Shown one piece after another: positions 46,692 through 58,397 of a stretch of 64,000 nucleotides of DNA. Where the stretch lies: contig OX442434.1 of NCBI GenBank assembly GCA_949361645.1, forward strand, positions 6,019,929-6,083,928, written 5' to 3'. Within the stretch, counting starts at the first letter, position 1. Every line of letters begins with the position of its first letter. The stretch comes from Spongilla lacustris (Eukaryota; Porifera; Demospongiae; Spongillida; Spongillidae). The notes below the pieces were generated by a model. The model was not told the origin of the DNA. It ran no database searches and was given only the letters and a program-made list of their open reading frames with translations. A program made the translations under genes and the position numbers.

Positions 46692-48414
46692 TGCAGGGGC
46701 GGATCTAGGGGGGGGGGGGGGGGGGGGGCACCAGGGGCACGTGCCCCCCCCCTTTCGGACGACTCATTAAATATTCATGAGTGTGTTTTGCGTACCGCGT
46801 GCGATTATAACCGCACGAAACAGTGCCGCGGTTAGCTCCAGCGCTGATACATGTACTGACAGGGGCGGATCGCGCGGGGAAGGGGGTGGGGTGGGGGGGG
46901 GGGGGGGGGGGCACTAGGGGCCCGTGCCCCCCATTCCGGCCGGACGATTCATTATGATGTATTTGCGTACCGCGTGCGATCAGCCGGAGATAATATGGGA
47001 CAGTGTCCAGCAAAATCGGGCTTGTGGGGTTATAATTTTATCACTATAAAAATTGCACGTTGTACTAAACAACATGCACATCTTCCCGACGGTACTACTT
47101 TTTCCTTTCAAATTTCGTACACTTGTTTCCACACCATTTCTCTGTGTGAAAATCGATTTTTGTGATCTACACATTTTCCGTGCCGTGGATACAACAATCG
47201 TTAACTCCGCGGGTTAGAAATCCACATTTCTCCACGTACGAGTGTTGAAAACGTGTCAAATTCGGGTTGCACATAGAGGAGTCCTGTAGCTATTGATTTG
47301 TTTTGTTCGTTAGTTTCTGTATCATCCGTTACGGAGATACAGTTGAACAAACTACGGGCACGCTTTCCCGCTTGATTCGCGCCAATGATTTTGGCAAATC
47401 GCGTCCCGCTCAGTGAATGGGAAGGCAGTGATTATATCATTGGCGCGAATCAAGCGGGAAAATGTGTCTTTAGTTTGCTCAACTGTATCTCCGTAACGGA
47501 TAATACAGAAACTAACGAACAGAACAAATCAATAGCTACAGGACTCCTCTATGCACACTGCGAATTTGACGCGTTTTCAACACTCGTACGTGGAGAAATG
47601 TGGATTTCTAACCCGCGGGGTTAACGATTGTTGTATCCACGGCACGGAAAAGGTGAAGATCACAAAAATCGATTTTCACACAGAGAAATGGTGTGGGAAC
47701 AAGTGTATGAAATTTGAAAGGAAAACGTAGTACCGTTGCGAAGATGTGTTGTTTAGTACAATGTGCAATGTTTATAGTGATAAAATTATAACCCCACAAG
47801 CCCGATCAGTTTGCTGGACACTGTCCCATACATGTATATAGATTATCTTTGGTGCGATTTATAACCGCACGAAACAGGCCTCGGTTAGTTACAGCGTGGA
47901 TACATGTACATGTACACGGGAAGGGCCAATATATATATATAAAGTGTGATTACGATTATATTTGCAAACGTGCGTATTGAAAAGAAGCGGAGATCAGTAT
48001 ACACTAAAAAGATTGAAAAGATTGGCGCATCGCATCGCATATAAAAGCTGAGCTATATTTTTTGGCCCACAAACTTTAGAAGTTACATTTTAAAAGTACT
48101 GACGAACGCTATAAACTCGTACTTTGGTAGTTGCTACAACTAATATGTATTTCCTGTGAAAAAATACATGCATTGCACATACTATTTAACAGGCCTGCTT
48201 TTTTGCGTAGTTTTCGGAGTTTTTACAACGCAAAACGCGTTGGCTTCTGGGGCTCCGCCCCAGGCCCCGATGGAGGAGCTTACAGCGCTCCCCCATACCC
48301 CCTAGCTGTGCGGGAGGGGTGCCCCCCTCCCGCACCCTCCCCGGGGCGGCGCCTCTAACTGTGCCCCCCCCCCCCCCCCCCCCCCTTTCCAAATTCCTGG
48401 ATCCGCCCCTGCCA
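46692..48414. mobile_element. Nested hAT-type elements with CAGGGGCGGATC ends
   Basis: Left-type ends occur at 46694 (CAGGGGCGGATCTAGG) and about 46859 (CAGGGGCGGATCGCG), each followed by a long G run. A right-type end closes at 48414 (CCTGGATCCGCCCCTG), preceded by a C run. This is the classical hAT MITE terminus. The right interior carries the GGGGCTCCGCCCC and GTGCGGGAGGGG motifs common in this group. Two left ends and one right end imply nested or partly deleted copies. No matching 8-bp target duplication could be assigned. Confidence 0.75.
46994..47829. repeat. Palindrome with about 400-bp arms inside the hAT-type element
   Basis: TGGGACAGTGTCCAGCAAAA at 46994 and its reverse complement at 47829 bound two arms that match over GGGGTTATAATTTTATCA, GTGGATACAACAATCGTTAA, TCCGTTACGGAGATACAG-type and GATTCGCGCCAATGA segments. 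The centre (about 47390-47430) is a short unpaired spacer. It is the third long palindrome in the window and differs from the CAGT/TA pair because it sits within hAT-type ends. Confidence 0.8.
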
Positions 48415-48620
48415 TGCCATGTGATTGTGCGTCGTATGTGTATTTGTAAAGCACATGTACATGTAGCGCTCACGTAGTTGTACCGGGGTATTTATAGCCG
48501 CTTCCTGTACATGTGCTATTATAACTGACAAAAAGAGGAAAAAAAGTTTTGTTATTAATTTTTAATAACATACAAGCTTCGTAATAAAACGCGAAGTATA
48601 CCATTACCACGTGGCGGAAA

Positions 48621-50745
48621 ATGGATATGGAAAGCATAAGGAAAGTTTTAGTGGACATAAGCTGCAGTGAAGGGGAAACGAACGCCGCTCTCAAGGTACT
48701 CGCCGAGCTCTACTGCGGCGATGTGCACGAGGATCTACGGAAGTATGTATTCACTAGCGGTATCACGAAGCGCCTCGTGGGCATTTTGCGGTCCTCGTCA
48801 CGTCCTTCGCTTCTCGCTACGGCAGCGCAGTGTTTGGCTCTGATAGCATATGGCGAACAAGAAGCCAAGACCTACTTTGCGCACCTCAAAGCCCTTCCCT
48901 TGTTCCTATCCATGTGTGAACCTCTCTGCAACTTATCCGCGCTTAAAACAGAACAGCAACAATTATCTCTGTATGAACAGGCGCTCGGAGCCATTCGGAC
49001 TCTCACATTCCAAAACAGCGACAATCAGCGACTATTCAGCGATAATGGCGGCATGAAGCGCCTCGTAGCTGTCTGCAACAGCTGCCTCTCACCAGAGCGC
49101 ACTACCTACTGTGTGGAGGCCGCGGATAGACTGGCGACACTCGTCCTGGGCAAGAAGATGATATGCAGAGCTGTGCAGATGACGAAAGGCAGCCAACTTC
49201 ATTCCAGTACTGTAAAAATATTTCCTTCTCTTTCTAAGCACGAATCTGCCGTCGGGTCTCAGTACCCTGTCTATTTGGTTGATTTGGCCGATGGGGAGCA
49301 GCAATGGGTTGCTGACCAGATGATACAGGCGAACGTCGTGCTGGGTGCGCCGCTGGAGTGGCCAGATGAGAGTGCAGTGAAGTGGACATGTGTGAGAGTG
49401 ACAGCATTGGAAGATGGGGGTCACTTGTGGTGCCAGTTTCTGGCCAAGGAAGTCCACCCGAGAGTGACAAAAATGGTGGAAAGCCTTGACAGCATGGTAA
49501 CTTTACTTCTACTTCATTTTCATCTTCCCTCCCCTCTCCCTTCCATTCCCATCTCACTTCCCTCACCCTTCTTTCCCCTCTCTCCACCTCTCCCTTCCCT
49601 CACCCTCACTTCCCTCACCCTCACTTTCCTCTACCTCTCCCTTCCCTCACCCTCACTTCACTCACCCTCACTTCCCTCCACCTCTCACTTCCCTCACCCT
49701 CACTTCCCTCCACCTCTCCTTCCCTCACCCTCACTTCCCTCCATCTCTCCTTCCCTCACCCTCCCTTCCCTCACCCTTCCTTCCCTCACCCTCACTTCCC
49801 TCCACCTCTCCCTCACCTCACCCTCACTTCCCTCACCCTTCCATCACATCTCCCTCACTTCCCTCACCCCTCTCCCCTTCCCCTACCCATTCTGTCTCAT
49901 TTCTCACACACCATTCACCATGGAAAGCCCCCAAGTTTTGCTTCTTTGTAACACACATCTCTTCTTTGCTTCTCAGGCACCACCAGGATTGCTGGGTCCT
50001 CTCCCTACCCTTGGCATCACTGTTGGCTCCACCTATGCCATGTACTATGACCCGGCAGTCTGTGGTCAACATGGCTGCCTTGCTGAACCACAGTGGTGCA
50101 GGGGAAGAGTGCTCGGGGACGAGGACAAGACAGGGAGGGTGTGTGTGCTGGCTGTGGACTATGGCATCACACTTCACCTTCCCTGCACACACTTTGTGGC
50201 TTTGCCCCAGCAATGCCTGGGTGTCCCCCCTCAGGTGAGGGGTGGGGGTGGAGAGGAGAACAAGAGCAATACACCATGTTGTCTTTTGCAGGCAATCCCT
50301 TGTAAGCTGATGGGAGTGAAACCATTGCCACTAAGCTTCCTCATGTTAGAACATATTGCAGGTAACAGCTTTGTACTGAACGAAGAGCATACGTACACAA
50401 TACACACACTCCATGCACCATGCACATAAACACACATCCCATACAACACACGCACCACACAAATCTAGGTATTATGCACAATATGGCTTTTGATTCACCT
50501 CTGTACATTAATGAAATCAAAGTTTTCCAAGGGCCAGAGATGCTCCTTGAGGTAGGTTCAATGATACTGCCTGCATATCCAGTGATACTGCCTGTATATC
50601 CTCTGTGATCACTGGTCCCATTAGCTGGCCCAACTGCCTGATCGGGAGTGTGTTGTGCAAGCCTTGGGAGCTCTGCGCTGTGTCAGTCAGTGCCCTGATA
50701 TCAGGCCAGAACTGGGTCAACACGGGGCTGTACAAATAGCTCTTA

Positions 50746-50780
<35 letters not shown>

Positions 50781-53644
50781 TTCGGCGTGCACATTCTTTG
50801 TTCTGATATGGCCACACCCACACACTCCACCTTCTCCCAAGGACTCTGTGCTCTTCACAGATCAGACATGGACCTCATGAATATGCTGATGAGCATACTG
50901 CAGAACCTTCTTGTGGGATGTTATAAGAATTGCGAGCTGTTCAAGAGGAGCGGAGGGGAGGTGATCATGGGACAGTTGATCCGTGAGATGGAAGACGACG
51001 GTCTAGGAGTGCTTGCTGCAGAGGTCCTCTATAGCCTTTCAACCACATGGTAGGATGTTGCTGAACTGTTTCCTCTGGTATGTTGCAGCTGCCTCACCTT
51101 CTCTCCCTTGCTACATGTGCTGTTGAGTGCCAAAGGTTGGAGGAGGAGCCTGACACAGTGAGTGTTGTTCACCCTGCCCGACCATTCACATGTCCTAGCC
51201 GTAGCCAGTCCTAAGCAATCTCCAATGCCCCCAAAACATATGATCACTGGACCCTATTTTTTTTGTAGTAGTAGTTTAACTTTATCACATGACATGTACA
51301 GTTTATCACATGACCAAGTGTATGAGTTTATTATATGGCACATGTAAAGTTTATCACATGACATGTAAAAAATAATAATATTTTTTATCACGTGTCAATC
51401 AATACTTCAATGCCATTATTGTACAGGTTGCCAATACTACACGTGTTCACTTTGCTATGTTTGCGGTATCAGGATTAAGGGTCTTCGTGAACTGAACAAG
51501 GAGAGGAGCCTCGCTAAGCCTGTCGTTCGTGCCAGGCTGAGTGACTCTGAGGACAGCGATGAGAACAGCCTGGGGCTAAGGGATGTAGAGGAGGATGGGG
51601 AGGAGGCGGTCCTGTTGCAACGCCACCACCAGGGCAACAGTGCTGGTGTGGTGAAGAGAACATATGTGTATGGGAGCACACTCCCCTGCAAGAGGGATGG
51701 TACACATGAGTTCAAGTGAGTCCTATGACATGTGCAATATATATTTGTAGGTAGTGGGGGGGGGGGGGGGGGGGGTGAGGAAAGCATTAGGATTTACACT
51801 TCCCCTTAATGAAAGCAAAGTTGAAGCTACAGGATTTAGGGTTAGGACTATGGACTGTGTTAATGGGAAGTCTAGTACCCAGACCCTGATTACCACAGCT
51901 TCAGGTGGATTACATCACCGCTATGTGGTAAGAGGGTCTGGTAAAATGCCTAACCAATGTCGTTCTGAGTGTGCCTGATTTTAGGCATACAGCCAGAATG
52001 CAGAGCACCCGTGACATCACACATACAGAGTGCAATATGTTAATAAGTCACATGGTTAACTAATCGGTAGGCGGTACTGTAGCTGTGTAACAGTGTTTTC
52101 CCTCTTTAACTAAGGTCCTATAGTTTAGTGGCAAGCTAAACGAACGACAGGAGACTGAGTTTTAAAAGGGCAGAGCTTTGCCGACATACTGTCAAAAAGT
52201 AGAACTCAACGTGGCATTGTGGGAAGCAATAGCCAGCAGCACAGGAGAGGTGTAGTGGGCATGCCGACTTTACTTAAGTTAACGTAGGTCGCGCACATGC
52301 TTCAACAAACTGTGTAGCTTTTTAAAAATATGGTGGCATAGCTCAGCCTTTTGTACTGATACCCGTGTGGTTAGTTTTGCTTGCCACACTCAACCTTATA
52401 GGACCTTTGAATACTCAGTACCGCTGCATACCGTGTCTCTACTGGTTAGTAAACCATGAATTTATTGCACTCCTTATGTGACGTCACGGGTGCTCTGCGT
52501 ACGTAGAACGACATTGGGTAGGCATTTTACCAGACCCTCTTACCACGTAGCAGTGATGTAATCCATCCGCAGCTGTAGTAATCAGGGTCTGGGTACGAGA
52601 CTAGTTAATGGGAAATGCTATGGTAGAATTTGTTGGCTCAAGTCCTCAAACTACACAGCTCAAGCTTTTTTTTTAAAGCGTGAAGCAATGGTTTTTCAGG
52701 TGTGAGATTAGCAGCTCTAGGCTTGAGATCGACCTAATATATTGCAGCTGTGGGTGGATTAGTGTTGCTGCAGCTGTGGGTGGATTAGTGTTGCTGCGTA
52801 GCATTTAGTTTGGCTACAGGAGTAGTGTGAGATAACAAATGGCTAGCTACAGACGCACTCGTACAAATGTAACATTAATTTACTTCCACATGCTGGGGGT
52901 TACCAACCTGATTCCAATTAAAATCAAATGAAATATTACCTAGTTTAGTAAAAAAAAAAAATTAAAAGAAATATTGTTCAGTAAAATGGATCATTTGAGT
53001 TCTTAAATAAAAGCTGTTTGTGCGAGAGCAAGTAGGCCCTAGAGGTGTGAGGGGTCAGGAACTATCTATATGAACTAGTATAAAAACTCATTTGAAGTTA
53101 ACTTTTTCTCATATCGTTTGATACATGTATCACATCTAAAAACATCCTTGTACAATGTATTAGGCTACTTGGAGATAAACCTTTGAAAGTCCAGCTTAGA
53201 AGGTAAGAATGTTGCACATGGCCACACATACTTCTTACGTGTGCTTTAGAAGTCTTATTGTATAACCACAGGACTATCTGTTCCTTGATCAACACTGGTG
53301 TGGAGTGTGTTATCTATCTTGGGGCCACCAATGAGGGTGTGGTTCAGGGAGTCCAATTGGACCGAGATACTGTAAGTGTGAATTCACACTGGCACCATAA
53401 CTATGCTAAATATAACTGCCCTAAGTGTCATAAACTAATGNNNNNNNNNNNNNNNNNNNNNNNNNNNNNNNNNNNNNNNNNNNNNNNNNNNNNNNNNNNN
53501 NNNNNNNNNNNNNNNNNNNNNNNNNNNNNNNNNNNNNNNNNNNNNNNNNNNNNNNNNNNNNNNNNNNNNNNNNNNNNNNNNNNNNNNNNNNNNNNNNNNN
53601 NNNNNNNNNNNNNNNNNNNNNNNNNNNNNNNNNNNNNNNNCCCG

Positions 53645-53696
<52 letters not shown>

Positions 53697-55698
53697 TCCA
53701 CCGCCACTGTGTATCTCCCAGTCATACGTTCCAGTGACAAAATGTCATAAACTAATATCACCCTTAGCATCAACAAAACGAATACAAAGTGCTAAGTGTT
53801 CTGTATTGTGTGCTAAAATACTTTAAAATTTAGCTGTTTTAATCTCTAAATAACACAATATGTCTTTCCGTTATATTCAACAACTCATTCTGCGTTCGAG
53901 GAGATATGTATGTAGCATTTTTCATTGCAGGTGAATATAAATAGAATTGACATGTGCTTTAGGTTATATTCCAGGTCTTCACAATCACATCTTAATGCTA
54001 TGCAGTGTTTAGCACAAAACAGAATAGCTTAAATGATCAACTTCAGGATTACCCTGTTTTGGGCTATGCTAGCTATGCATTTATTATCCATTGTGGCAAT
54101 AAGCACAATTTCAAGGTGCTCTATCCTGTTGGCCAATGTTTCAAACATTGATAGGTGATGTAGCTGCCATGTGTTTTATACTTTACTCCACGAAAAACAT
54201 GGTTCATTCACAAAGCAACCATACCGTCACGGTTATCACCGAAGAGTGCACACAAAAAAATACACAAAAGACACAATCCAAGGGTACATATCCAACCATT
54301 TAAACTGAAATCGTCTGTTATATTTCCCAAACAAAGTACAAGGGAACACATGATCTTCAGATGGCTTTTTTAACAAAACATACTTTTCAGCAGCTAATAA
54401 GGATTGAATGCTAGTGCAAAAATGAATTCTGCTTACATTCAACTTATATGTTTCCAATGTCTGGTGAAAACTGTCTCTAGACTGACTGAAAATAGGAGGC
54501 TGGAGAACTTGTGATTGAAGCGTTGCACTTCGAACAGATGACAATGAACAAGGGTTCAGTAGGTGTGACCCCGTACTGGTAAAGCTTACACTTAATACAG
54601 GACTATGTGTAGGTGATGCCTAGATATCGGCTAGTGGAACAACAGTTGGTGGAATTTTGAACAAAAGAGGACTGTACAGAAGCATGTACAGAAGTTGTAC
54701 TAGAAGTGTCACTGTGACTGGGCTGACCTTGGGCACTGCAGGCAAATGCTCTATAGATTTGCAGCTTGTGATAGCTCTTTCTCTCTCCCTTTCCCTCTGC
54801 TCATGACATCCCATCAAGCAAGTCGCGTGTTATTAATTACCTCGGCCTTTAAGCGATTGCCTTACATATGCCGGAGGACATTCTGTCGTGTCTGTACAGT
54901 ACAGTACATATAATTGGTATGGTCCTAAGAATGTAAATTAAACGTTTAGGTCCCCATGTTCTAGTGGTTATGGTGTGTGATTATAACAGTTGGCTACAGA
55001 TTTTATTTTCAATGTCTAGTTCCTTCCACATTGTATGATGCCCATGTATTTATCAAGCCGGCATGGTGTATGACGGAAGCCATTTTTCACACAGATGGAC
55101 CACTTCTGTTCAAAACTGGACATGCTGATGACAGATTTCTCGCCCAGTATAAAACATGATAGATACACAGTCAGGATCTTCTGTCTTCTGTACTGTTTCT
55201 GTGTTGACATCTTGTGCCTCTTCAGGTGAACTTCGTACCTGTGGTCTGGAGATCTCTTGAGGCCTCGCCACCCACTAAACTAAAGGACACATACACGTAT
55301 ATCATCGAAGTGACTTTGATGCCTTCAATAGTGAGACAGTTCCATACATTCAGGAAGCTTATTGGAAGCGATTTGTTTGAAAGGTGTTAAGTCACATTTT
55401 TTTATGCCATCAATTGATTGGGTTTTTTTTTTGTGCAGATGTTATTATCGAACTGGTTGTCATGATAGTAAAGTGAGCTGTACCTACTGCACACGATGTT
55501 TCTCTCTCTCCCTATCTCTACCACACATACACCACTCCTATAATCTTACTACCTCCTTCCCTATAGCTGTCCTTTCATAGCCTGAGGCAGATGGTGGCAA
55601 AGGAAGAGATGCTTCGTTGCCAGGGGGAGGTGGATGCTCTGGAGAAGAGCGTAGCCAACATGAAACAGGCTCACCAGATGTTGAATGACAGCATTTAG
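48621..55698 (+). CDS. ARM-like / extended Tudor / Schlafen AlbA_2 fusion protein
   Basis: Exons 48621-49496, 49977-50234, 50292-50361, 50469-50551, 50625-50745, 50842-51049, 51089-51157, 51473-51715, 53164-53202 and 53272-53371 join in phase. After a gap that hides about one exon, 55226-55383, 55439-55472 and 55567-55698 follow, to a stop at 55698. That is roughly 800 residues plus the hidden exon. Residues 1-200 and about 415-560 are helical ARM-like repeats (LLATAAQCLALIAYGE, then VVQALGALRCVSQCPDIR). Residues about 240-400 form an extended Tudor domain (YAMYYDP, QWCRGRVLGDED, VLAVDYGITLHL, then IPCKLMGVKPL). The third part is a Schlafen-type AlbA_2 domain (STLPCKRDGTHEFK, RTICSLINTGVECVIYLGA, VVQGVQLDRD, then VNFVPVVW, RCYYRTG), followed by a short coiled coil ending LNDSI. 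Tudor domains of this kind read dimethyl-arginine on Piwi-pathway proteins, and Schlafen-fold proteins include RNA nucleases. The join between the Tudor and Schlafen parts depends on the acceptor at 51472, the only one I found that keeps frame. Confidence 0.75.
51870..52604. mobile_element. 735-bp foldback element with 10-bp target duplication
   Basis: It lies in the intron between exons 8 and 9 of the Tudor-Schlafen gene. The arms pair over TACCCAGACCCTGATTAC, GGATTACATCAC, GTGGTAAGAGGGTCTGGTAA and GAGCACCCGTGAC. The element is flanked on both sides by TTAATGGGAA (51860-51869 and 52605-52614). A 9-11 bp duplication with long inverted arms suggests a Mutator-like foldback element. Confidence 0.8.
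53441..53707. other. Assembly gap followed by poly-C and a hAT-type right end
   Basis: N from 53441 to 53640, then a C run of about 50 bases and GGTTCCACCGCCACTG, an inverted CAGTGGCGGTGGAACC terminus. The gap therefore probably contains a hAT MITE and, judging from the missing stretch of the Schlafen domain, possibly an exon of the surrounding gene. Confidence 0.75.
53708..55225 (+). other. Large intron of the Tudor-Schlafen gene
   Basis: About 1.5 kb between the gap and the exon at 55226. Short frames on both strands (54236-54544 minus, 54977-55159 plus) have no recognisable domain. The missing Schlafen exon was not seen here. Confidence 0.4.
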
Positions 55699-55910
55699 AA
55701 GTGCATCATTCTTTGGAAGATAACCACACCCACATGGACCTCACCATTCATCAGTCATCAGGCAACATATCCCATATCCCTGATTGGACACTTGCATCAG
55801 TTCATGATAACCATTTTTGTTTCAAATTTGCTTTTTTATCAACATGTAATCACAATGAAGAAATTTGTCACATGAAATGTGTGGCGACAGGAGCAAGGAA
55901 GCGTTTATTC

Positions 55911-58294
55911 TTATGTGGTGCCCACCTCCAATGACTGGTTTGGTCTCAAGAAGTCCTTTTTTACAATGTACCTGATACATTGTAGAATAGTATTCTGTTC
56001 CTTGCGGATCTCAGCAGCAAGAAGCTGTGTATAAAACAGAATGTGGGTTAATTATGCATTGTTCAAAGACACACCCACCTTCTCTAGCAATGTTGGTTTT
56101 CGAAGAGGCTCACATGATCCACTCTGGTTGAATAAAAATATAAAATTTATCTTGTGCAGTGTGATCTTTGCAATATACAATGCAGCTATGGATTGCAATG
56201 TTCTTCATTGTTGATTACTCATCTGTCAAGTCACATGGTTCTTAAGTTATGAACCAATAAAAACAACAAAGCCCTCAAGTAAATAGTTTGAAAAATAAAT
56301 AAAAAGACTAACACGACCTTTGTAATAATTATGCACATGTAATAAAGGCTCAAGTCAAACTCTTAGTTTGGAACACTAGGAGTTCTGTCCCTGCTCAAAC
56401 CCACACATGTATTACAATTACTACACATACCTGTCCCTTGGACATTTTCCTAACACTAGCGTTCTTCCTTCTCCCAACACCACCGCATGCTCCCTGCTGC
56501 CGAGCAGCACCTTGGAAGCCACTGGATCCTTGGGTGTCTCCGGAAGGCTGAGGATCCCCCAACTGACGACCACTGCACGTGCCATCCTCCTCCCCCTCTT
56601 CCAGGGTCTGCCTGCACCCCTCTTCAGCATAGCCAATGTCCCCAGGAACAGCAGAAGCATGTACTGGTGAGGGTAACGTTGACCTGGCACCTTCATCGTT
56701 GCCGGCAGCCATTTCATTGTTACGTTCATAGCCACGACTGTCCCTGTGGCCACGTGAATTTGTTCCCACACCCCTCCCTCTCCACTGCCTGCCCCCTCGC
56801 TGGATGAAGGGTCTCCTGCCCCCTCTGCCCCCTCCTCTCCGGCCTCCTCTGTCACTATTGACAATGTGGTTAATGTACCTGTACAATGGAGTCTCTGCAA
56901 CAGAGCCACTCTCTCTCTTCCCTGTGGCAAGCTTTTGTTTCTTCTCCACATTAGTGGCTGTTGGATAGTTTCTGCAGCCATGGAGGAAAGGGGAAAGTGG
57001 TAGTGTAAGTGGATGAGTGATAGTGTAAGTGGATGAGTGATAGTGTAAGTGGATGAGTGGTAGTGTAAGTGGATGAGTGTTAGTGTAAGTGGATGAGTGT
57101 TAGTGTAAGTGGATGAGTGTTAGTGTAAGTGGATGAGTGGTAGTGTAAGTGGATGAGTGTTAGTGTAAGTGGATGAGTGTTAGTGTAAGTGGATGAGTGG
57201 TAGTGTAAGTGGATGAGTGTTAGTGTAAGTGGATGAGTGGTAGTGTAAGTGGATGAGTGTTAGTGTAAGTGGATGAGTGGTAGTGTTAGTGTATGAGTGG
57301 TAGTGTAAGTGGATGAGTGTTAGTGTAAGTGGATGAGTGTTAGTGTAAGTGGATGAGTGTTAGTGTAAGTGGATGAGTGGTAGTGTAAGTGGATGAGTGG
57401 TAGTGTAAGTGGATGAGTGTTAGTGTAAGTGGATGAGTGGTAGTGTAAGTGGATGAGTGGTAGTGTAAGTGGATGAGTGGAAGGGTAAATGGATGGGAGG
57501 GGAGGTGAGTGGAGGGGAGGGTGGAAGGATGATGGGAGAGAGGAAGGGGAAAGGTGAAAGGTAGGAACAACATTCAACCCAAGCTTTGCACACCTCTTCC
57601 TTGCTTCTTTCCATTTCCGTATATCTTCAGGACTGTCGAATTTCAGCTCATCAGGAATGTAGTGAGCCTATAATCAAGGCAAACCGCTTCAAAAGCACTC
57701 AAGGCAGGTTATGGTGAAACGTACCAGCAATGCATGGTCCTTGAGAGCTTTTCCGCTTCCAGTGTATTCGCATACATCGCACTAAAACGAACGGAACTAA
57801 CGAGGGCGCTGTCCTTGGGAGCAAGGCCCTTACTTTCTTGTGGGTGCACAGGTGGCTTTGGTACGCTGACGAAGTCTTGTAAGCTTTGCCACAGCAGTTG
57901 AAGTCAGCGTCTTGCGTTGAACATGAGTTAACGGCTTGTGAGGATGAAAATCCTCTGTCGTTGGTGCCACCTCGCTAGTTAACATTTTAAACGTAACACG
58001 GACATAGCAAAAACGTTAGAAGTGTACCATTCTCTTGTGGCCACCGCTCCAGCGCCCGCCTCGACTTTGGCCTCGAAAAGGTGCCGGTTCGTGCCAGTTT
58101 GTTTGGGAAACGTTTGACCAGCCTTGCTCATAGAAGCTCGGAGGCGGTGGAGGAGGGGGAAATAGAGGGAATGGCTGCTGGAAAGGTGGAAGCCACACGT
58201 TGGAGTTCCCGCTTAGGCTTGGAGGCATTCCATACGAGTAGTTCGTCCAAAAGGATGGAGGTGTAACGTAGGGTCCTGCTGGGCTCCAAGCCAT
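55911..58294 (-). CDS. NUFIP1: NUFIP1 homologue (box C/D snoRNP assembly factor)
   Basis: Seven exons on the minus strand (58294-58028, 57974-57834, 57781-57725, 57667-57594, 56971-56431, 56123-56079, 56024-55911) join in phase to 412 residues. The order matches NUFIP1: a Pro/aromatic-rich N-terminus (PPFQQPFPLFPPPPPP) with an RGG-like patch; a C2H2-type zinc finger (CCGKAYKTSSAYQSHLCTH) followed by a CDVC...H segment; the PEP-type motif IPDELKFDSPEDIRKWKEARKRNYPT with VEKK, which in NUFIP1 binds SNU13/15.5K; a long RGG-rich region; and the C-terminal KPTLLEKLLAAEIRKEQNTILQC block that contacts ZNHIT3. NUFIP1 bridges the R2TP chaperone with assembling box C/D snoRNPs. Its stop is convergent with the Tudor-Schlafen gene, 212 bases apart. 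The fourth intron holds a 20-bp minisatellite. Confidence 0.9.
57000..57480. repeat. 20-bp minisatellite in NUFIP1 intron, about 24 copies
   Basis: The unit TAGTGTAAGTGGATGAGTGK repeats about 24 times, the last position alternating G/T/A. Each unit contains GTAAGT, a strong splice-donor-like string on the plus strand, but the gene is on the minus strand, so these are not donors for it. Confidence 0.95.
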
Positions 58295-58397
58295 CGTAAG
58301 GACGTATAACGTATATAATATAAATTATACTTTTATAACTATACACGTGGGTAACTCTTTCGGCTCCTCCCACAAAGACGAATAACGTCACACCACA

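Noticed and set aside
51423..51472. A Cys-rich exon start (CQYYTCSLCYVCG) before exon 8 of the Tudor-Schlafen gene
   Set aside because: Using the acceptor at 51425 breaks phase with the previous exon. The acceptor at 51472 keeps frame and has a good pyrimidine tract.
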